From contig JBHIEE010000030.1 of NCBI GenBank assembly GCA_046760445.1, forward strand, positions 1 to 25,384: a stretch of DNA of 25,384 nucleotides, given 5' to 3'. The DNA is from JBHIEE01 sp046760445 (GTDB lineage Bacteria > Acidobacteriota > Aminicenantia > JdFR-78). The notes beneath the pieces are model-generated. The model was not told the DNA's origin, did no database searches, and worked only from the letters and a program-made list of their open reading frames with translations. Made by a program: the position numbers and the translations under genes. Below are positions 1 through 8,594 of this stretch, piece by piece (the stretch's first letter is position 1; each line of letters starts with the position of its first letter).

Positions 1-636
1 AAAAGAAATCCCCTTGGTTTTTTTTCACCAGAAGAACTTATTTTTATTTCTGCTCAAGAAATGGTGTACTTAGCTGAAAAAGAAGTTACTATTTTTTCAG
101 GAAATACCAAACTATGGCAGAAAAATGATTTTATTACTGCTCAAAAAATTAGCATCAACCATAAAGAAACTCAACTTCATGCTCAGGGGGAAGTGAAATC
201 ATTTTTTCACCACAAGATAAAAAATCAAGAAGAATTAATAAAAATTTATGCTGCTAAAATGGAGTTTAGTCAAAAAGAAAAATTAATTACTTATCAGGGT
301 AACAATTCTTTATTTGCCAAAAATTTAAAAGTCTCAGCCAAAACCATTAAACTTCTTTTAGAAAAAGAAAAATCAGGAATAGAAAAAATAATTGCCCAAC
401 AAGAAGCAACAATCGAATACAGCCAATATCGAGCCACTGGAGGAAAAGCAGAATATAACCTCAACCAAGAAAAAATAATCCTAACAGAGAATCCAGTAAT
501 CATTGATCAAAACAAAGGAAGAACGGAAGGGAAGAAATTGACTTTTCACTTAGCGGATGATAGAATCGTGATGGAAAGTGAAGAAAACAAAAGAGCAGTG
601 ACAGTTTTAAGTTCTAAAACGATAAAAGAAAAATGA
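1..636 (+). CDS. lptA: LptA/OstA-like LPS transport protein (5' end cut by window)
   Basis: The frame is open from the first base of the window, so the gene begins upstream; the ATG at 61 is internal. The visible 211 residues contain two beta-rich OstA-type segments, with repeated patterns of the kind ISAQEMVY...FSGN and IYAAKMEFSQKEKLITYQGN, typical of the periplasmic LptA/LptC fold. In known systems LptA bridges the periplasm and carries LPS from the inner-membrane LptBFGC extractor to LptD in the outer membrane. The stop overlaps the lptB start (ATGA at 633-636), which implies translational coupling and supports the assignment, since lptA-lptB-rpoN is a widespread Gram-negative gene order. 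Sequence similarity in this family is weak, so LptC or an LptC/LptA fusion cannot be excluded without the missing N-terminus. Confidence 0.8.
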   Translation, partial: KRNPLGFFSPEELIFISAQEMVYLAEKEVTIFSGNTKLWQKNDFITAQKISINHKETQLHAQGEVKSFFHHKIKNQEELIKIYAAKMEFSQKEKLITYQGNNSLFAKNLKVSAKTIKLLLEKEKSGIEKIIAQQEATIEYSQYRATGGKAEYNLNQEKIILTENPVIIDQNKGRTEGKKLTFHLADDRIVMESEENKRAVTVLSSKTIKEK

Positions 637-1358
637 ATATTCTCAGAGTCGAAAGATTGTCTAAGAGTTTTAATAAAAAAAAAGTAGTCGATGATATTAG
701 TTTAGAAGTGAAAAAAGGAGAAATTGTTGGACTGCTTGGCTCTAACGGAGCAGGTAAGACAACTACCTTTTCTCTCATCTTGGGTTTGATTTCTCCTGAT
801 AAAGGAAGAATCTTTTTAGGAAAAGATAAATTAACTCATTTGCCTATGTATCTCCGCGCTCGAAAAGGAATAGCCTTTCTACCCCAAGAGTCTTCAGCTT
901 TTAGAAGATTGAGTGTTAAACAAAACATTTTAGCTATTTTAGAAATCTTTTTTCACTCAAACACCAAACTTAATGAGAGACTAAATCTTCTTCTAAAAGA
1001 ACTTGGCTTAGAAAATTTATCCGAAGTTAAAGCTTACACTCTATCCGGTGGAGAAAGAAGAAGATTGGAAATTGCTCGAGCACTGGTTATGTCACCTCAT
1101 TTTCTCCTTTTAGATGAACCATTTACTGGAATAGATCCCATTGCTGTCGCTGACATTCAAAGAATTATCCTTTCTTTAAAAAATAAAGGAATAGGAATAT
1201 TAGTTACTGATCATAATGTTAGGGAAACCTTGAAAATAACGGACAGGGCTTATATTATAAAAAATGGCAGAATCTTGAAAGAAGGCACTCCTTATGAAGT
1301 GGCATCTGATTTAGAAGTTAGAAAAAATTATTTAGGAGAGAAATTCAGTTTAAATTAA
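633..1358 (+). CDS. lptB: LPS export ABC transporter ATPase LptB
   Basis: A 241-residue ABC ATPase with all nucleotide-binding motifs: Walker A GSNGAGKTT at 36-44, Q-loop glutamine at Q85, signature LSGGE at 137-141, Walker B LLLDEP at 158-163 followed by the D-loop GIDP, and the switch histidine H194. Length and motifs fit LptB, the cytoplasmic motor that powers LPS extraction by LptFG; the LptB-like context around the signature (LSGGERRRLEIARAL) is clear. It sits between lptA and rpoN, as in many Gram-negatives. LptF and LptG are not in the window. The start overlaps the lptA stop by 4 nt. No missing residue is seen, so the protein should be active. Confidence 0.96.
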   Translation: MNILRVERLSKSFNKKKVVDDISLEVKKGEIVGLLGSNGAGKTTTFSLILGLISPDKGRIFLGKDKLTHLPMYLRARKGIAFLPQESSAFRRLSVKQNILAILEIFFHSNTKLNERLNLLLKELGLENLSEVKAYTLSGGERRRLEIARALVMSPHFLLLDEPFTGIDPIAVADIQRIILSLKNKGIGILVTDHNVRETLKITDRAYIIKNGRILKEGTPYEVASDLEVRKNYLGEKFSLN

Positions 1359-1365
1359 TCCAAAA

Positions 1366-2892
1366 ATGGTTATCAAACAGAAACTTGAACAAAAACAAAT
1401 CCAGAAATTGATTCTTACTCCTGCCCTTCAACAAGCAATCCAGCTTCTTCCTTTGACTAACTTAGAATTAATCGAGGTGATTAACCTTCAATTAGCTCAA
1501 AATCCTCTCCTGGAATTAGAGGAAGAAATCGTTGTCGATCAAAACAAATCTAAGTCGGCTACACAACCAGAAAAAGAGGAATCTAGCGAGACTCTAAAAG
1601 AACTAAGGGAAAAAACTATTGACTCAAAAATAGAAAAGGAAGTGGAATCAACTATCTTAAAAGAAGAAAGCGACACTTCAAAAGAGGATATTATTGGTGA
1701 AGCTGATTTGTTTTATGACTATTTAGATAGTGGCTTTTCCCCTCACTTCACTCTGGAAGAAAAAGAATTTCCTTCTTTAGAAAATACAGCTTCTCGTTCA
1801 CCCTCTCTTTGGGATCATTTAAATTGGCAAGCGAATTTAACCTTTTTCAATGAAGAAGAGAAAAAAATTGCCCAATTAATAATCGGCAATATAAACCAAG
1901 ATGGCTACTTAGAGGTAAGTGTGGAAGAATTAGCCCAAATGACTGGGCAGAAGAAAAAAGAAGAAATAGAAAAAGTAAGAGAAGTTATTAAAAGATTTGA
2001 TCCAATTGGAGTAGGAAGCATAAATCTTCAAGAATGTCTTTTAACCCAAATGGAACAACTGAAAATAGAAGATAAAATTGCGATAGAAATTGTTAAAAAA
2101 CACCTTCACTTATTGGAAACTCATAACTATAAGGAATTAGCTAAAATTCTTGAAATCTCTTTACCAGAACTTAAGTCCCATATTGAGGTTATAAAAAACC
2201 TTGATCCAACTCCCGGGTCGAAGTATCTCCGAGAAACTTCTGACTATATTGTGCCTGATATTCTTGTCGAAAAGGAAGAAAACGTTTTTAAAATAATTTT
2301 AAATAATGAACGAGTACCGCGGCTGAAAATTAATTCTTATTATAAAAAACTGCTTTCCCAAGCTACCAAAGAAAATTCCGAAATAATAAAGTACTTAGAG
2401 GGAAAGTTCAAATCAGCCCTATGGTTCTTAAGAAGTCTCGAACAGAGAAACCAAACCATACTCAAAGTTGCCCAATATATTGTCAATAAGCAAAAAGATT
2501 TTTTAGAAAAAGGAATTGACTGGATAAAACCCTTAACTTTAGCCGAAGTAGCTGAAGCAATCAAAGTCCATGAATCAACAGTAAGTCGTGTAGTAGCCAA
2601 CAAATATATGCTTACTCCTCAAGGCATTTTTTCTCTGAAATATTTTTTCCATAAGGGAATTACTGATCTATCAGGCCAAGAAATATCCTGCCAAAAAATA
2701 AAAGAAAAAATAAATACTTTGATTGAAAAAGAAGAACCCCATCATCCATTTAGTGATGCTGAAATTGTTGAGATTTTGGCTAAAAGCGGAATAAAAGTAG
2801 CTCGACGCACAGTAGCCAAATATAGAAAACTGCTAAAAATACCTTCTTCCCATATAAGAAAAAGAAATATTTTAATGGAGGAAATTAAATGA
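1366..2892 (+). CDS. rpoN: RNA polymerase sigma-54 factor RpoN
   Basis: A 508-residue sigma-54. Region I (about 1-50) is the glutamine/leucine-rich activator-responsive segment (LTPALQQAIQLLPL, then LAQNPLLELEE), followed by an acidic, lysine-rich variable region II (about 55-115). The core-binding domain comes next, then a helix-turn-helix near 390-420 (LAEVAEAI...ESTVSRVV). The C-terminal RpoN box is ARRTVAKYRK at 479-488, one residue from the classical ARRTVAKYRE and the element that reads the -24 promoter box. The start lies 7 nt after lptB, and the stop overlaps the hpf start. No bacterial enhancer-binding protein is encoded in the window, so its targets cannot be inferred here. Confidence 0.97.
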   Translation: MVIKQKLEQKQIQKLILTPALQQAIQLLPLTNLELIEVINLQLAQNPLLELEEEIVVDQNKSKSATQPEKEESSETLKELREKTIDSKIEKEVESTILKEESDTSKEDIIGEADLFYDYLDSGFSPHFTLEEKEFPSLENTASRSPSLWDHLNWQANLTFFNEEEKKIAQLIIGNINQDGYLEVSVEELAQMTGQKKKEEIEKVREVIKRFDPIGVGSINLQECLLTQMEQLKIEDKIAIEIVKKHLHLLETHNYKELAKILEISLPELKSHIEVIKNLDPTPGSKYLRETSDYIVPDILVEKEENVFKIILNNERVPRLKINSYYKKLLSQATKENSEIIKYLEGKFKSALWFLRSLEQRNQTILKVAQYIVNKQKDFLEKGIDWIKPLTLAEVAEAIKVHESTVSRVVANKYMLTPQGIFSLKYFFHKGITDLSGQEISCQKIKEKINTLIEKEEPHHPFSDAEIVEILAKSGIKVARRTVAKYRKLLKIPSSHIRKRNILMEEIK

Positions 2893-3404
2893 ATACAAAT
2901 TATACTGGAAGAAATGTTGAAATCACACCAGATTTTAAAAAATATACTGAGAAAAGACTAAAAAAATTAGAGAAATTTCTCGGTCCAATTATTGAAGCTG
3001 AAGTAATTTTCTCTACTGAAAAGTATCGTCATATTGTGGAGGTAAATGTAAAAGCTAAAAATTCTAATTTAAACGGAATAGAAGAATCAGAGGATGTGTT
3101 TATTTCTTTAAATTCTGTTTTTGATAATTTAGATAGAAGAGCTAAAAAAATAAAAGGGAAATTTAAAGAAAGGAAGAGAAAAACAAGTAAAACTCCTTTT
3201 CTGTCATTACCTACTACCCCAACTCGAAAAAGAATAATTAGAAGCGAGAGTTATTCTCTTAAGCCTATGACAGTTGAAGAAGCAATTACCCGAATAAAAT
3301 CCAACGAAAAGGAGGTATTCGTTTTTAGAAATCTTAATTCTGGGAAGTTAAACGTTATCCATAAAAAGAAAAATGGATCTTACGAATTAATTGAACCAGA
3401 ATAA
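2889..3404 (+). CDS. hpf: Ribosome hibernation promoting factor, long form (HPF)
   Basis: 171 residues with two parts: the ribosome-binding beta-alpha-beta-beta-beta-alpha domain (about 1-100; starts NYTGRNVEITPDFKKY) and the C-terminal dimerisation domain (about 121-171; KPMTVEEAI...EVFVFRN). Having both makes it the long form, which in known cases dimerises 70S ribosomes into 100S particles on its own. A basic linker (about 90-105) joins the domains. The ATG overlaps the rpoN stop (ATGA) and has an AGGAGG-like ribosome binding site inside the rpoN tail. hpf following rpoN and preceding ptsN is the classical order, and stress or starvation control by the same operon is plausible but not shown by the sequence. 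Confidence 0.95.
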   Translation: MNTNYTGRNVEITPDFKKYTEKRLKKLEKFLGPIIEAEVIFSTEKYRHIVEVNVKAKNSNLNGIEESEDVFISLNSVFDNLDRRAKKIKGKFKERKRKTSKTPFLSLPTTPTRKRIIRSESYSLKPMTVEEAITRIKSNEKEVFVFRNLNSGKLNVIHKKKNGSYELIEPE

Positions 3405-3431
3405 TTTTTCATTTAAGACTAAAATATAATT

Positions 3432-3902
3432 ATGAAACTGAGTCAGTTGCTAAAACCGGATCTGATAATTGAAGATTTAAAAGGAGAAAATGTAGAAGAA
3501 GTTCTAAAAGAAATGGTTAATTTCCTAAAAAACAAGAATCTAATCTTAAAAGAAAGAGAACTGTGCCAAAAGCTCTTAGAAAGAGAACGGTTAGGCAGCA
3601 CAGGGATTGGAGAAGGGATAGCCATCCCTCACTGCAAATTTAAAGGGGTATCTAATCCTGTGGTTCTATTGGCTATTTCCAGAAAAGGAGTAAAATTTAA
3701 TTCCTTAGATGGAAAACCATCATATGTTTTCTTTTTAGTAATCTCTTCCCCAGTCAATCCCAGCCTTCATCTTCAAATTTTAGCTGCTGTAGCTCACATA
3801 GCTCGAAAAGGAGAAAACTTAATAAAAGCCTTCCTGAAGTCAAAGAATCTCGACCAAATACTAAAAATAATTAGAAATGAAGAAGAAAATTTATCCAAAT
3901 AA
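3432..3902 (+). CDS. ptsN: PTS EIIA-Ntr family phosphocarrier PtsN
   Basis: 156 residues matching the EIIA fructose/nitrogen family. The phospho-acceptor is H67 in GIAIPHCKF, and the preceding LGSTGIGEG loop is typical. In the nitrogen PTS this protein takes phosphate from an HPr-like carrier and acts on regulatory partners instead of sugars. No fused EIIB or EIIC domain is present, which favours the regulatory PtsN role. Its 3' end overlaps the next gene (hprK) by 26 nt in another frame. The start has no clear Shine-Dalgarno sequence; translation may rely on readthrough from hpf 27 nt upstream. Confidence 0.93.
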   Translation: MKLSQLLKPDLIIEDLKGENVEEVLKEMVNFLKNKNLILKERELCQKLLERERLGSTGIGEGIAIPHCKFKGVSNPVVLLAISRKGVKFNSLDGKPSYVFFLVISSPVNPSLHLQILAAVAHIARKGENLIKAFLKSKNLDQILKIIRNEEENLSK

Positions 3903-4872
3903 GAAAAAAGAAGAAATCTTCATTCTTGTTAAAGATTTTTTTGAAGAAGGAAAAGATATCCTTAAACTGGAGTTAATTTCAAATAATCAAGGACTTCAAA
4001 AAAAGATAACCCATTCAAAAATTCAAAAGCCTGGTTTAGCTCTGACTGGTTATGTTGATTTTATCCATCCAGGGCGAGTTCAAGTTTTAGGCCAGTTAGA
4101 AATCAATTACTTAAATAAACTCTCTTCAGCTGAGCGTGAAAAAGTACTGACTAAAGTTTTCCAAAAGGAAATTTGTTGTATGGTTATCACCAGCGATCTT
4201 CGGCCACCAAAGGAAATCATAAAACAAGCTAATAAAAAACAAATCCCTCTTTTTAAATCTTCTTTGGTTACCTCTAAATGTATCGAAGCAATCACTAATT
4301 TTTTATCAAAAAAATTAGCCCCTAAAAAACGAATTCATGGTGTACTTTTAGACATTTATGGACAGGGAGTATTAATTATTGGAGAAAGTGGAATAGGAAA
4401 AAGCGAAAGCGCTTTAGATTTAATAGTCAGAGGACATCGTCTTGTCTCAGATGATGTGGTGGAAATTTACTTAGAATCTTCGGAAAAATTAATAGGCTCT
4501 GCCCCTTCTTTAATTAGACATCATATGGAGGTCAGGGGTCTCGGAATTATTAATATAAAAGACCTCTTTGGTATTTCTTCTATTACACTTGAAAAGAAAA
4601 TCGACTTAGTGATTGAACTTAAAAAATGGAAAAAAGATACGGAATATGATCGTCTTGGGCTGGAATCTACAGGAAATTTTGAAATTTTGGCAATAGAATT
4701 ACCTTTAACTATAATTCCTGTTGCTCCTGGAAGAAATATAGCTATTTTAATTGAAGTTGCTACCAAAAATCATCTTTTAAAAAGAAAAGACTATCATCCT
4801 GCACAGAAAATAAGTGAATACTTAAACCAAATGTTAAATCCTGATCAAAATTCAAATTCGATTAAAAAATGA
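3877..4872 (+). CDS. hprK: HPr kinase/phosphorylase HprK
   Basis: 331 residues. The N-terminal half (to about 140) is the HprK N-terminal domain with the LTGYVDFIHPGRVQVLG motif; the C-terminal half is the catalytic domain with the P-loop GESGIGKS at 169-176, the upstream conserved IHGVLLDIYG strand, and the family signature EVRGLGIINIKDLFG from residue 218. The enzyme phosphorylates HPr on Ser46 and reverses the reaction by phosphorolysis. Its substrate is present in the same cluster, since the HPr gene at 6154-6423 retains Ser46. The start lies 26 nt inside ptsN and no other ATG precedes the conserved region, so this start is likely; coupling to ptsN translation is inferred. The stop overlaps the rapZ start. 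Confidence 0.96.
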   Translation: MKKKIYPNKKKEEIFILVKDFFEEGKDILKLELISNNQGLQKKITHSKIQKPGLALTGYVDFIHPGRVQVLGQLEINYLNKLSSAEREKVLTKVFQKEICCMVITSDLRPPKEIIKQANKKQIPLFKSSLVTSKCIEAITNFLSKKLAPKKRIHGVLLDIYGQGVLIIGESGIGKSESALDLIVRGHRLVSDDVVEIYLESSEKLIGSAPSLIRHHMEVRGLGIINIKDLFGISSITLEKKIDLVIELKKWKKDTEYDRLGLESTGNFEILAIELPLTIIPVAPGRNIAILIEVATKNHLLKRKDYHPAQKISEYLNQMLNPDQNSNSIKK

Positions 4873-5735
4873 AAAAAAGAAAATTGTTAATAATTACTGG
4901 TCTTTCTGGCTCAGGAAAGACTGCTGTTAGCCATTTTTTAGAAGATTTGAGTTTTTACTGTGTTGACAATCTCCCTTCTAAATTGATTCCTAAACTTATA
5001 GAACTTTGGACTAAAAAAGGAGAAGAACTTGTCAGCCGGGTAGCATTAGTCGTTGACATGAGGGAAAAAGGCTTTTTAAATGATTTTCCAAAAGTATACA
5101 ACGAGTTAAAGGCTAAAAACTTTCCGGCAGAGCTTCTTTTTTTAGAAGCCAATGATGAGAGTCTTATCAGAAGGTTTAAAGAAACTCGACGACCTCATCC
5201 TTTGGCTCAAGGAAAATCTGTGGCTGAGGGAATAAAATTAGAAAGAGAAAAGCTCAAGAAAATTAGAAATATGGCTGATGTAGTAATAGATACCTCTTCT
5301 ATCTCTGTTGGACAACTTAGAGAGTTAATTATCAAGAGATTCTCAGAAAAAAGAAAAAAAATCATTTACATCTCAATTATTAGTTTTGGATACAAATATG
5401 GCATCCCCATCGATTCAGATTTAATACTCGACGTTAGATTTCTCCCCAATCCGTTTTATATTGATTCTCTAAGAGATAAATCTGGAAGGAGTAAAAAGGT
5501 AATTGAATATTTACTCTCTTCCTTAGAAACACAGACCTTTTTGAAAGAATTATATCATTTTTTAGACTACTTACTCCCCAGATTTTCAAATGAAGGGAAA
5601 AGCTATTTAACAATTTCTATGGGGTGCACAGGAGGAAAACATCGTTCAGTAATTGTTGCTGAAGAATTAAAAAAATATTTAAAAGAAAAAAATTATGAAG
5701 CTAAAGTTTTCCATCGAGATATAAACAAAGATTAA
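4869..5735 (+). CDS. rapZ: RapZ/YvcJ family nucleotide-binding protein
   Basis: 288 residues with a P-loop GLSGSGKT at 11-18, the FYCVDNLP segment just after it, and the conserved C-terminal motif GCTGGKHRS at 252-260. In E. coli RapZ binds the sRNA GlmZ and guides its cleavage to control glucosamine-6-phosphate synthase; in Gram-positives the homologue YvcJ affects competence. Its role here is unknown: I see no GlmZ-like RNA in the window. Position directly after hprK and before PTS carriers matches the common ptsN-hprK-rapZ order and suggests a link between PTS phosphorylation and envelope-precursor synthesis (inference). The start overlaps the hprK stop (ATGA). Confidence 0.95.
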   Translation: MKKRKLLIITGLSGSGKTAVSHFLEDLSFYCVDNLPSKLIPKLIELWTKKGEELVSRVALVVDMREKGFLNDFPKVYNELKAKNFPAELLFLEANDESLIRRFKETRRPHPLAQGKSVAEGIKLEREKLKKIRNMADVVIDTSSISVGQLRELIIKRFSEKRKKIIYISIISFGYKYGIPIDSDLILDVRFLPNPFYIDSLRDKSGRSKKVIEYLLSSLETQTFLKELYHFLDYLLPRFSNEGKSYLTISMGCTGGKHRSVIVAEELKKYLKEKNYEAKVFHRDINKD

Positions 5736-5739
5736 GGGG
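5734..5739 (+). promoter_or_regulatory. Ribosome binding site deciding a TTG start
   Basis: AAGGGG overlapping the rapZ stop codon, 7 nt before the TTG at 5747. It supports that TTG as the start of the EIIA-Man-like gene, because the protein then begins directly with the family's first beta strand and puts the active histidine at position 9. Confidence 0.6.
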
Positions 5740-5746
5740 TAAAAAT

Positions 5747-6157
5747 TTGATTGGTGGAATAATAGTTTCTCACGGGAAATTGGCCGAGGAACTGCTTAAT
5801 GCCCTTTCTATAATTTTGGGAGAGGCACCTAATATTGAAGCTGTATCAATTGGTTGGTATGACGATGTCGAAGATTCCAAAAGGAGAATTAGGGGAAGTC
5901 TTAAAAAAGTTGATCGAAAAAATGGAGTAATAATTTTCACTGATATGTTTGGAGGAACACCATCTAATATTAGCTTTAGTTTCTTAAAGGATAATCAAGT
6001 TGAAATTATTACCGGCGTTAATTTACCAATGCTAATTAAATTCGTTTCTCTTCAGAGAAGCAATAATCTAAAAGAAGTAGCGATGAAAGTAGCAGAACAA
6101 GGGAAAAAGAATATTCACTTAGCCAGTTCCTTAATAACCACCAAATATAAAAAATGA
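5747..6157 (+). CDS. PTS EIIA component, mannose family (ManX/EIIA-Man-like)
   Basis: 136 residues forming a single EIIA-Man domain. The first strand and active site are GGIIVSHGKLAEELL, with phospho-acceptor H9, and the second conserved loop is FTDMFGGTPSN. Translation starts at a TTG preceded by AAGGGG. In mannose-type permeases this domain passes phosphate to EIIB, but no EIIB, EIIC or EIID is encoded nearby. A stand-alone EIIA-Man next to HPr and EI is known from other diderm regulatory PTS clusters and is inferred to act as a sensor or regulator. The ptsH start overlaps its stop (ATGA at 6154-6157). Confidence 0.9.
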   Translation: MIGGIIVSHGKLAEELLNALSIILGEAPNIEAVSIGWYDDVEDSKRRIRGSLKKVDRKNGVIIFTDMFGGTPSNISFSFLKDNQVEIITGVNLPMLIKFVSLQRSNNLKEVAMKVAEQGKKNIHLASSLITTKYKK

Positions 6158-6423
6158 TAGAGAAAAAAATAAAAATTAGAAATAAATTAGGGTTTCATGC
6201 TCGAGCTGCTTCTAAATTTGTTAATTTGGCCAATAGATTTAAATCGAAAGTAAAAATAATAAAAAACGATGACGAAATAAACGGGAAAAGTATCTTAGGA
6301 ATCCTAACCTTGGCTGCTACTCAAGGAACAAAAATTATTCTTCGAATTCATGGTGAAGACGAAGAAAAAGCGTTCCAAGCTTTAGAAGATTTAATTAATA
6401 ATAAATTTCAAGAACCACAGTAA
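6154..6423 (+). CDS. ptsH: Phosphocarrier protein HPr
   Basis: 89 residues of classical HPr fold. The active-site loop is NKLGFHARAAS with phospho-His at H15, and the regulatory site NGKSILG contains Ser46. Keeping both matters: H15 takes phosphate from EI (the next gene), and S46 is the target of HprK encoded about 1.3 kb upstream. The length and register are identical to standard HPr. It is translationally coupled on both sides: it overlaps the EIIA stop by 4 nt and ends 1 nt before the ptsI ATG. Confidence 0.96.
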   Translation: MIEKKIKIRNKLGFHARAASKFVNLANRFKSKVKIIKNDDEINGKSILGILTLAATQGTKIILRIHGEDEEKAFQALEDLINNKFQEPQ

Positions 6424-6424
6424 A

Positions 6425-8191
6425 ATGGAATATATCAGGTTAAAAGGCATCGGTGTTTCACCAGGAATTGCTGTAGGTGAAATATTGTTAACTGAAAAAT
6501 CTATTTTGCCGACTGTAAAAGAAACCATTCCTCCTTCTCAGGTTGAAAAAGAACTCAATAGATTCAGGAAGGCAATTAGAAAAACTGAAGAACAATTAGC
6601 AAATATTAAAGAGAAAATGAAAAAGAAAATAGGTGAAGAATATTCTTTTATATTTGACGCTCATCTTTTAATCTTAAATGACCCATCATTATTAAGGGAA
6701 ATTGAACAACTTATAAAAAAAGAAAAAGTGAAAACAGAATGGGCTTTAGCTGAAGTTTATCGTAAATATAAAAAAATATTCCAATCAATTGAAGACGACT
6801 ACTTTAAACAGAGAGGAAATGATATCAAAGATGTATTAGTCAAAATTAATAAAAATCTCATAGAAAAAAAAGACCAGACAACAAAATTTAGCGATAAAAA
6901 AAGAATATTAGTTTGTCATGAATTAGCTCCTTCTGAGGCAGCTACAATTTTAAGCCGAGGAAATGTCTTAGCAGTGGCTTTAGATATGGGAGGTCAGACT
7001 TCTCACACGGCCATTCTTGCCCGATCCTTAAATATCCCTACAATTGTGGGTCTTCATAATCTCACCGACTATGTAAAAAACGGAGACCAATTGATAGTCG
7101 ATGGTACTGCGGGAGAAGTGATTGTTAATCCTCCTCTGGCAATAATTAAAGAATTTCTAAGTAAAAAACAAAAATATGAAGATTACCAGAAAGAATTAAT
7201 TAGAACTAAAGATTTAGCTTCAATAACGCTGGATGGTATACCATTCATAATCCAAGGCAATATCGAATTGCCCGAAGAACTGGATTTAGCCCTCTCTTAT
7301 GGAGGAGAAGGAATAGGACTTTTTAGATCTGAATATTTATATCTTCATTATCCAGATCTTCCTACTGAAGAAAAACATTTTTCAACTTATTTCAAGGTAG
7401 CTAAAAGAGCCTATCCTTATCCAGTAGTAATCAGAACAGTAGACATTGGAGGAGAAAAAGACCTGCCTCATCTGGATATCGAGAGAGAACCAAACCCTGC
7501 TTTAGGATTGAGAGCAATTAGACTTTTTCTAAAGAAGAAGAAGTTATTCAAGAGTCAGTTAAGAGCAATTTTAAGGGCAAGTGTTCTTAAAAATGTAAAA
7601 ATCCTTATACCAATGGTAACCGAATTAGAGGAAATAAAAGAATTTAGGACTCTGCTCGATGAGGCAAAAAGGGAACTTCAAAAGAAAAAGATAAATTTTG
7701 ATTCAGACATTCCCATTGGAATCATGATTGAAGTTCCAGCAGCCGCTACCATAGCTGATTTATTAATCAAAGAAGTTGATTTTATAAGCATAGGCACCAA
7801 TGATTTAATCCAATATTACTTAGCGGTCGACAGATCTAACGAATTTGTTTCTTATCTTTATCAGCCTTTCCATCCTTCAATTCTGCGAGTTTTGAACTTT
7901 GTTATTGGGGCAACCAAAAAAAGGAAAAAAGAAGTAGCTGTATGTGGAGAGATGGCGGCTGACCCTTTATCAGCTCTTGTGCTTTTAGGTCTTGGAATAA
8001 TGAATTTCAGTATGAATCCAATATTTATACCAAAAGTCAAAAGAGCTCTTCGAGCAGTAGACTATCAAGGGATGAGAAAGATAGTCAAAGAATCATTAAA
8101 ATTAAGTACTGCTCAAGAAATAGAAGAATATATCCTTGAACAAATATTGAAAAAATACCCTGATGTTTTCTTAAGCAAGCCAGAAATATAA
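6425..8191 (+). CDS. ptsI: Phosphoenolpyruvate-protein phosphotransferase (enzyme I)
   Basis: 588 residues, normal for EI. The N-terminal HPr-binding and phosphohistidine domains run to about 235, with the active histidine H194 in GGQTSHTAILARS and the swivelling-domain end DGTAGEVIVNP. The C-terminal PEP-binding TIM barrel (about 250-560) has GEGIGLFRSEYL, RTVDIGGEKDLP, GIMIEVPAA, FISIGTNDLIQY and the catalytic cysteine C507 in VCGEMAADP. It transfers phosphate from PEP to HPr and so starts the phosphorelay of this cluster. There is no GAF domain, so it is ordinary EI and not the nitrogen-type EI-Ntr (PtsP). That is notable, since the cluster otherwise resembles a nitrogen PTS. Confidence 0.97.
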   Translation: MEYIRLKGIGVSPGIAVGEILLTEKSILPTVKETIPPSQVEKELNRFRKAIRKTEEQLANIKEKMKKKIGEEYSFIFDAHLLILNDPSLLREIEQLIKKEKVKTEWALAEVYRKYKKIFQSIEDDYFKQRGNDIKDVLVKINKNLIEKKDQTTKFSDKKRILVCHELAPSEAATILSRGNVLAVALDMGGQTSHTAILARSLNIPTIVGLHNLTDYVKNGDQLIVDGTAGEVIVNPPLAIIKEFLSKKQKYEDYQKELIRTKDLASITLDGIPFIIQGNIELPEELDLALSYGGEGIGLFRSEYLYLHYPDLPTEEKHFSTYFKVAKRAYPYPVVIRTVDIGGEKDLPHLDIEREPNPALGLRAIRLFLKKKKLFKSQLRAILRASVLKNVKILIPMVTELEEIKEFRTLLDEAKRELQKKKINFDSDIPIGIMIEVPAAATIADLLIKEVDFISIGTNDLIQYYLAVDRSNEFVSYLYQPFHPSILRVLNFVIGATKKRKKEVAVCGEMAADPLSALVLLGLGIMNFSMNPIFIPKVKRALRAVDYQGMRKIVKESLKLSTAQEIEEYILEQILKKYPDVFLSKPEI

Positions 8192-8222
8192 ATACTTGGT
8201 TGGAAAAAAGGAGAAAGGCTAA

Positions 8223-8564
8223 ATGAAAAAGATTAACAAACCTTGGGGTTATGAAATAATATTTGCTCAAACTGATTCTTATGTCGGTAAAATACTAAAA
8301 ATATATGCTGGGCATCGACTCAGCTATCAATATCACAACATCAAAGAGGAAACAATCTATCTTCAAGAAGGTAAAATGAAGCTAATTGTTGAGAAGGAAG
8401 GAAAAAAGGAAGAAAAGCAATTAGCTAAGGGTGATAGTTATCATCTTTCTCCAAAAACCAAACATCGAATGGAAGCCATTGAAGACTGTTTAATTTTTGA
8501 AGTTTCTACCCCTCATTTGGATGATGTAGTCAGGCTAGAAGATGATTATGGTCGTCTTTCTTAA
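8223..8564 (+). CDS. Small cupin, mannose-6-phosphate isomerase type II-like
   Basis: 113 residues forming one cupin barrel. It opens with KPWGYEIIF, the start of the C-terminal domain of ManC-type mannose-6-phosphate isomerases. Motif 1 is SYQYHNIKEETIYLQEG (metal ligands likely Q/H/E), motif 2 is LSPKTKHRMEA, and the end VSTPHLDDVVRLEDDYGR is also family-like. Stand-alone copies occur widely, and their isomerase activity is often assumed but untested. AAGGAG at 8208-8213 supports the ATG. Position after ptsI suggests sugar-phosphate metabolism tied to the PTS, or nucleotide-sugar supply for LPS (inference). It is the last gene of the plus-strand cluster; only 30 bases separate it from convergent ssb, with no clear hairpin terminator. 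Confidence 0.85.
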   Translation: MKKINKPWGYEIIFAQTDSYVGKILKIYAGHRLSYQYHNIKEETIYLQEGKMKLIVEKEGKKEEKQLAKGDSYHLSPKTKHRMEAIEDCLIFEVSTPHLDDVVRLEDDYGRLS

Positions 8565-8594
8565 TCTAAATTAAAGAAAAGGGAGAAAAAATTT

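Noticed and set aside
1..8564. A new defence or mobile system in the housekeeping half
   Set aside because: Every gene in the cluster belongs to a known family in a commonly seen order.
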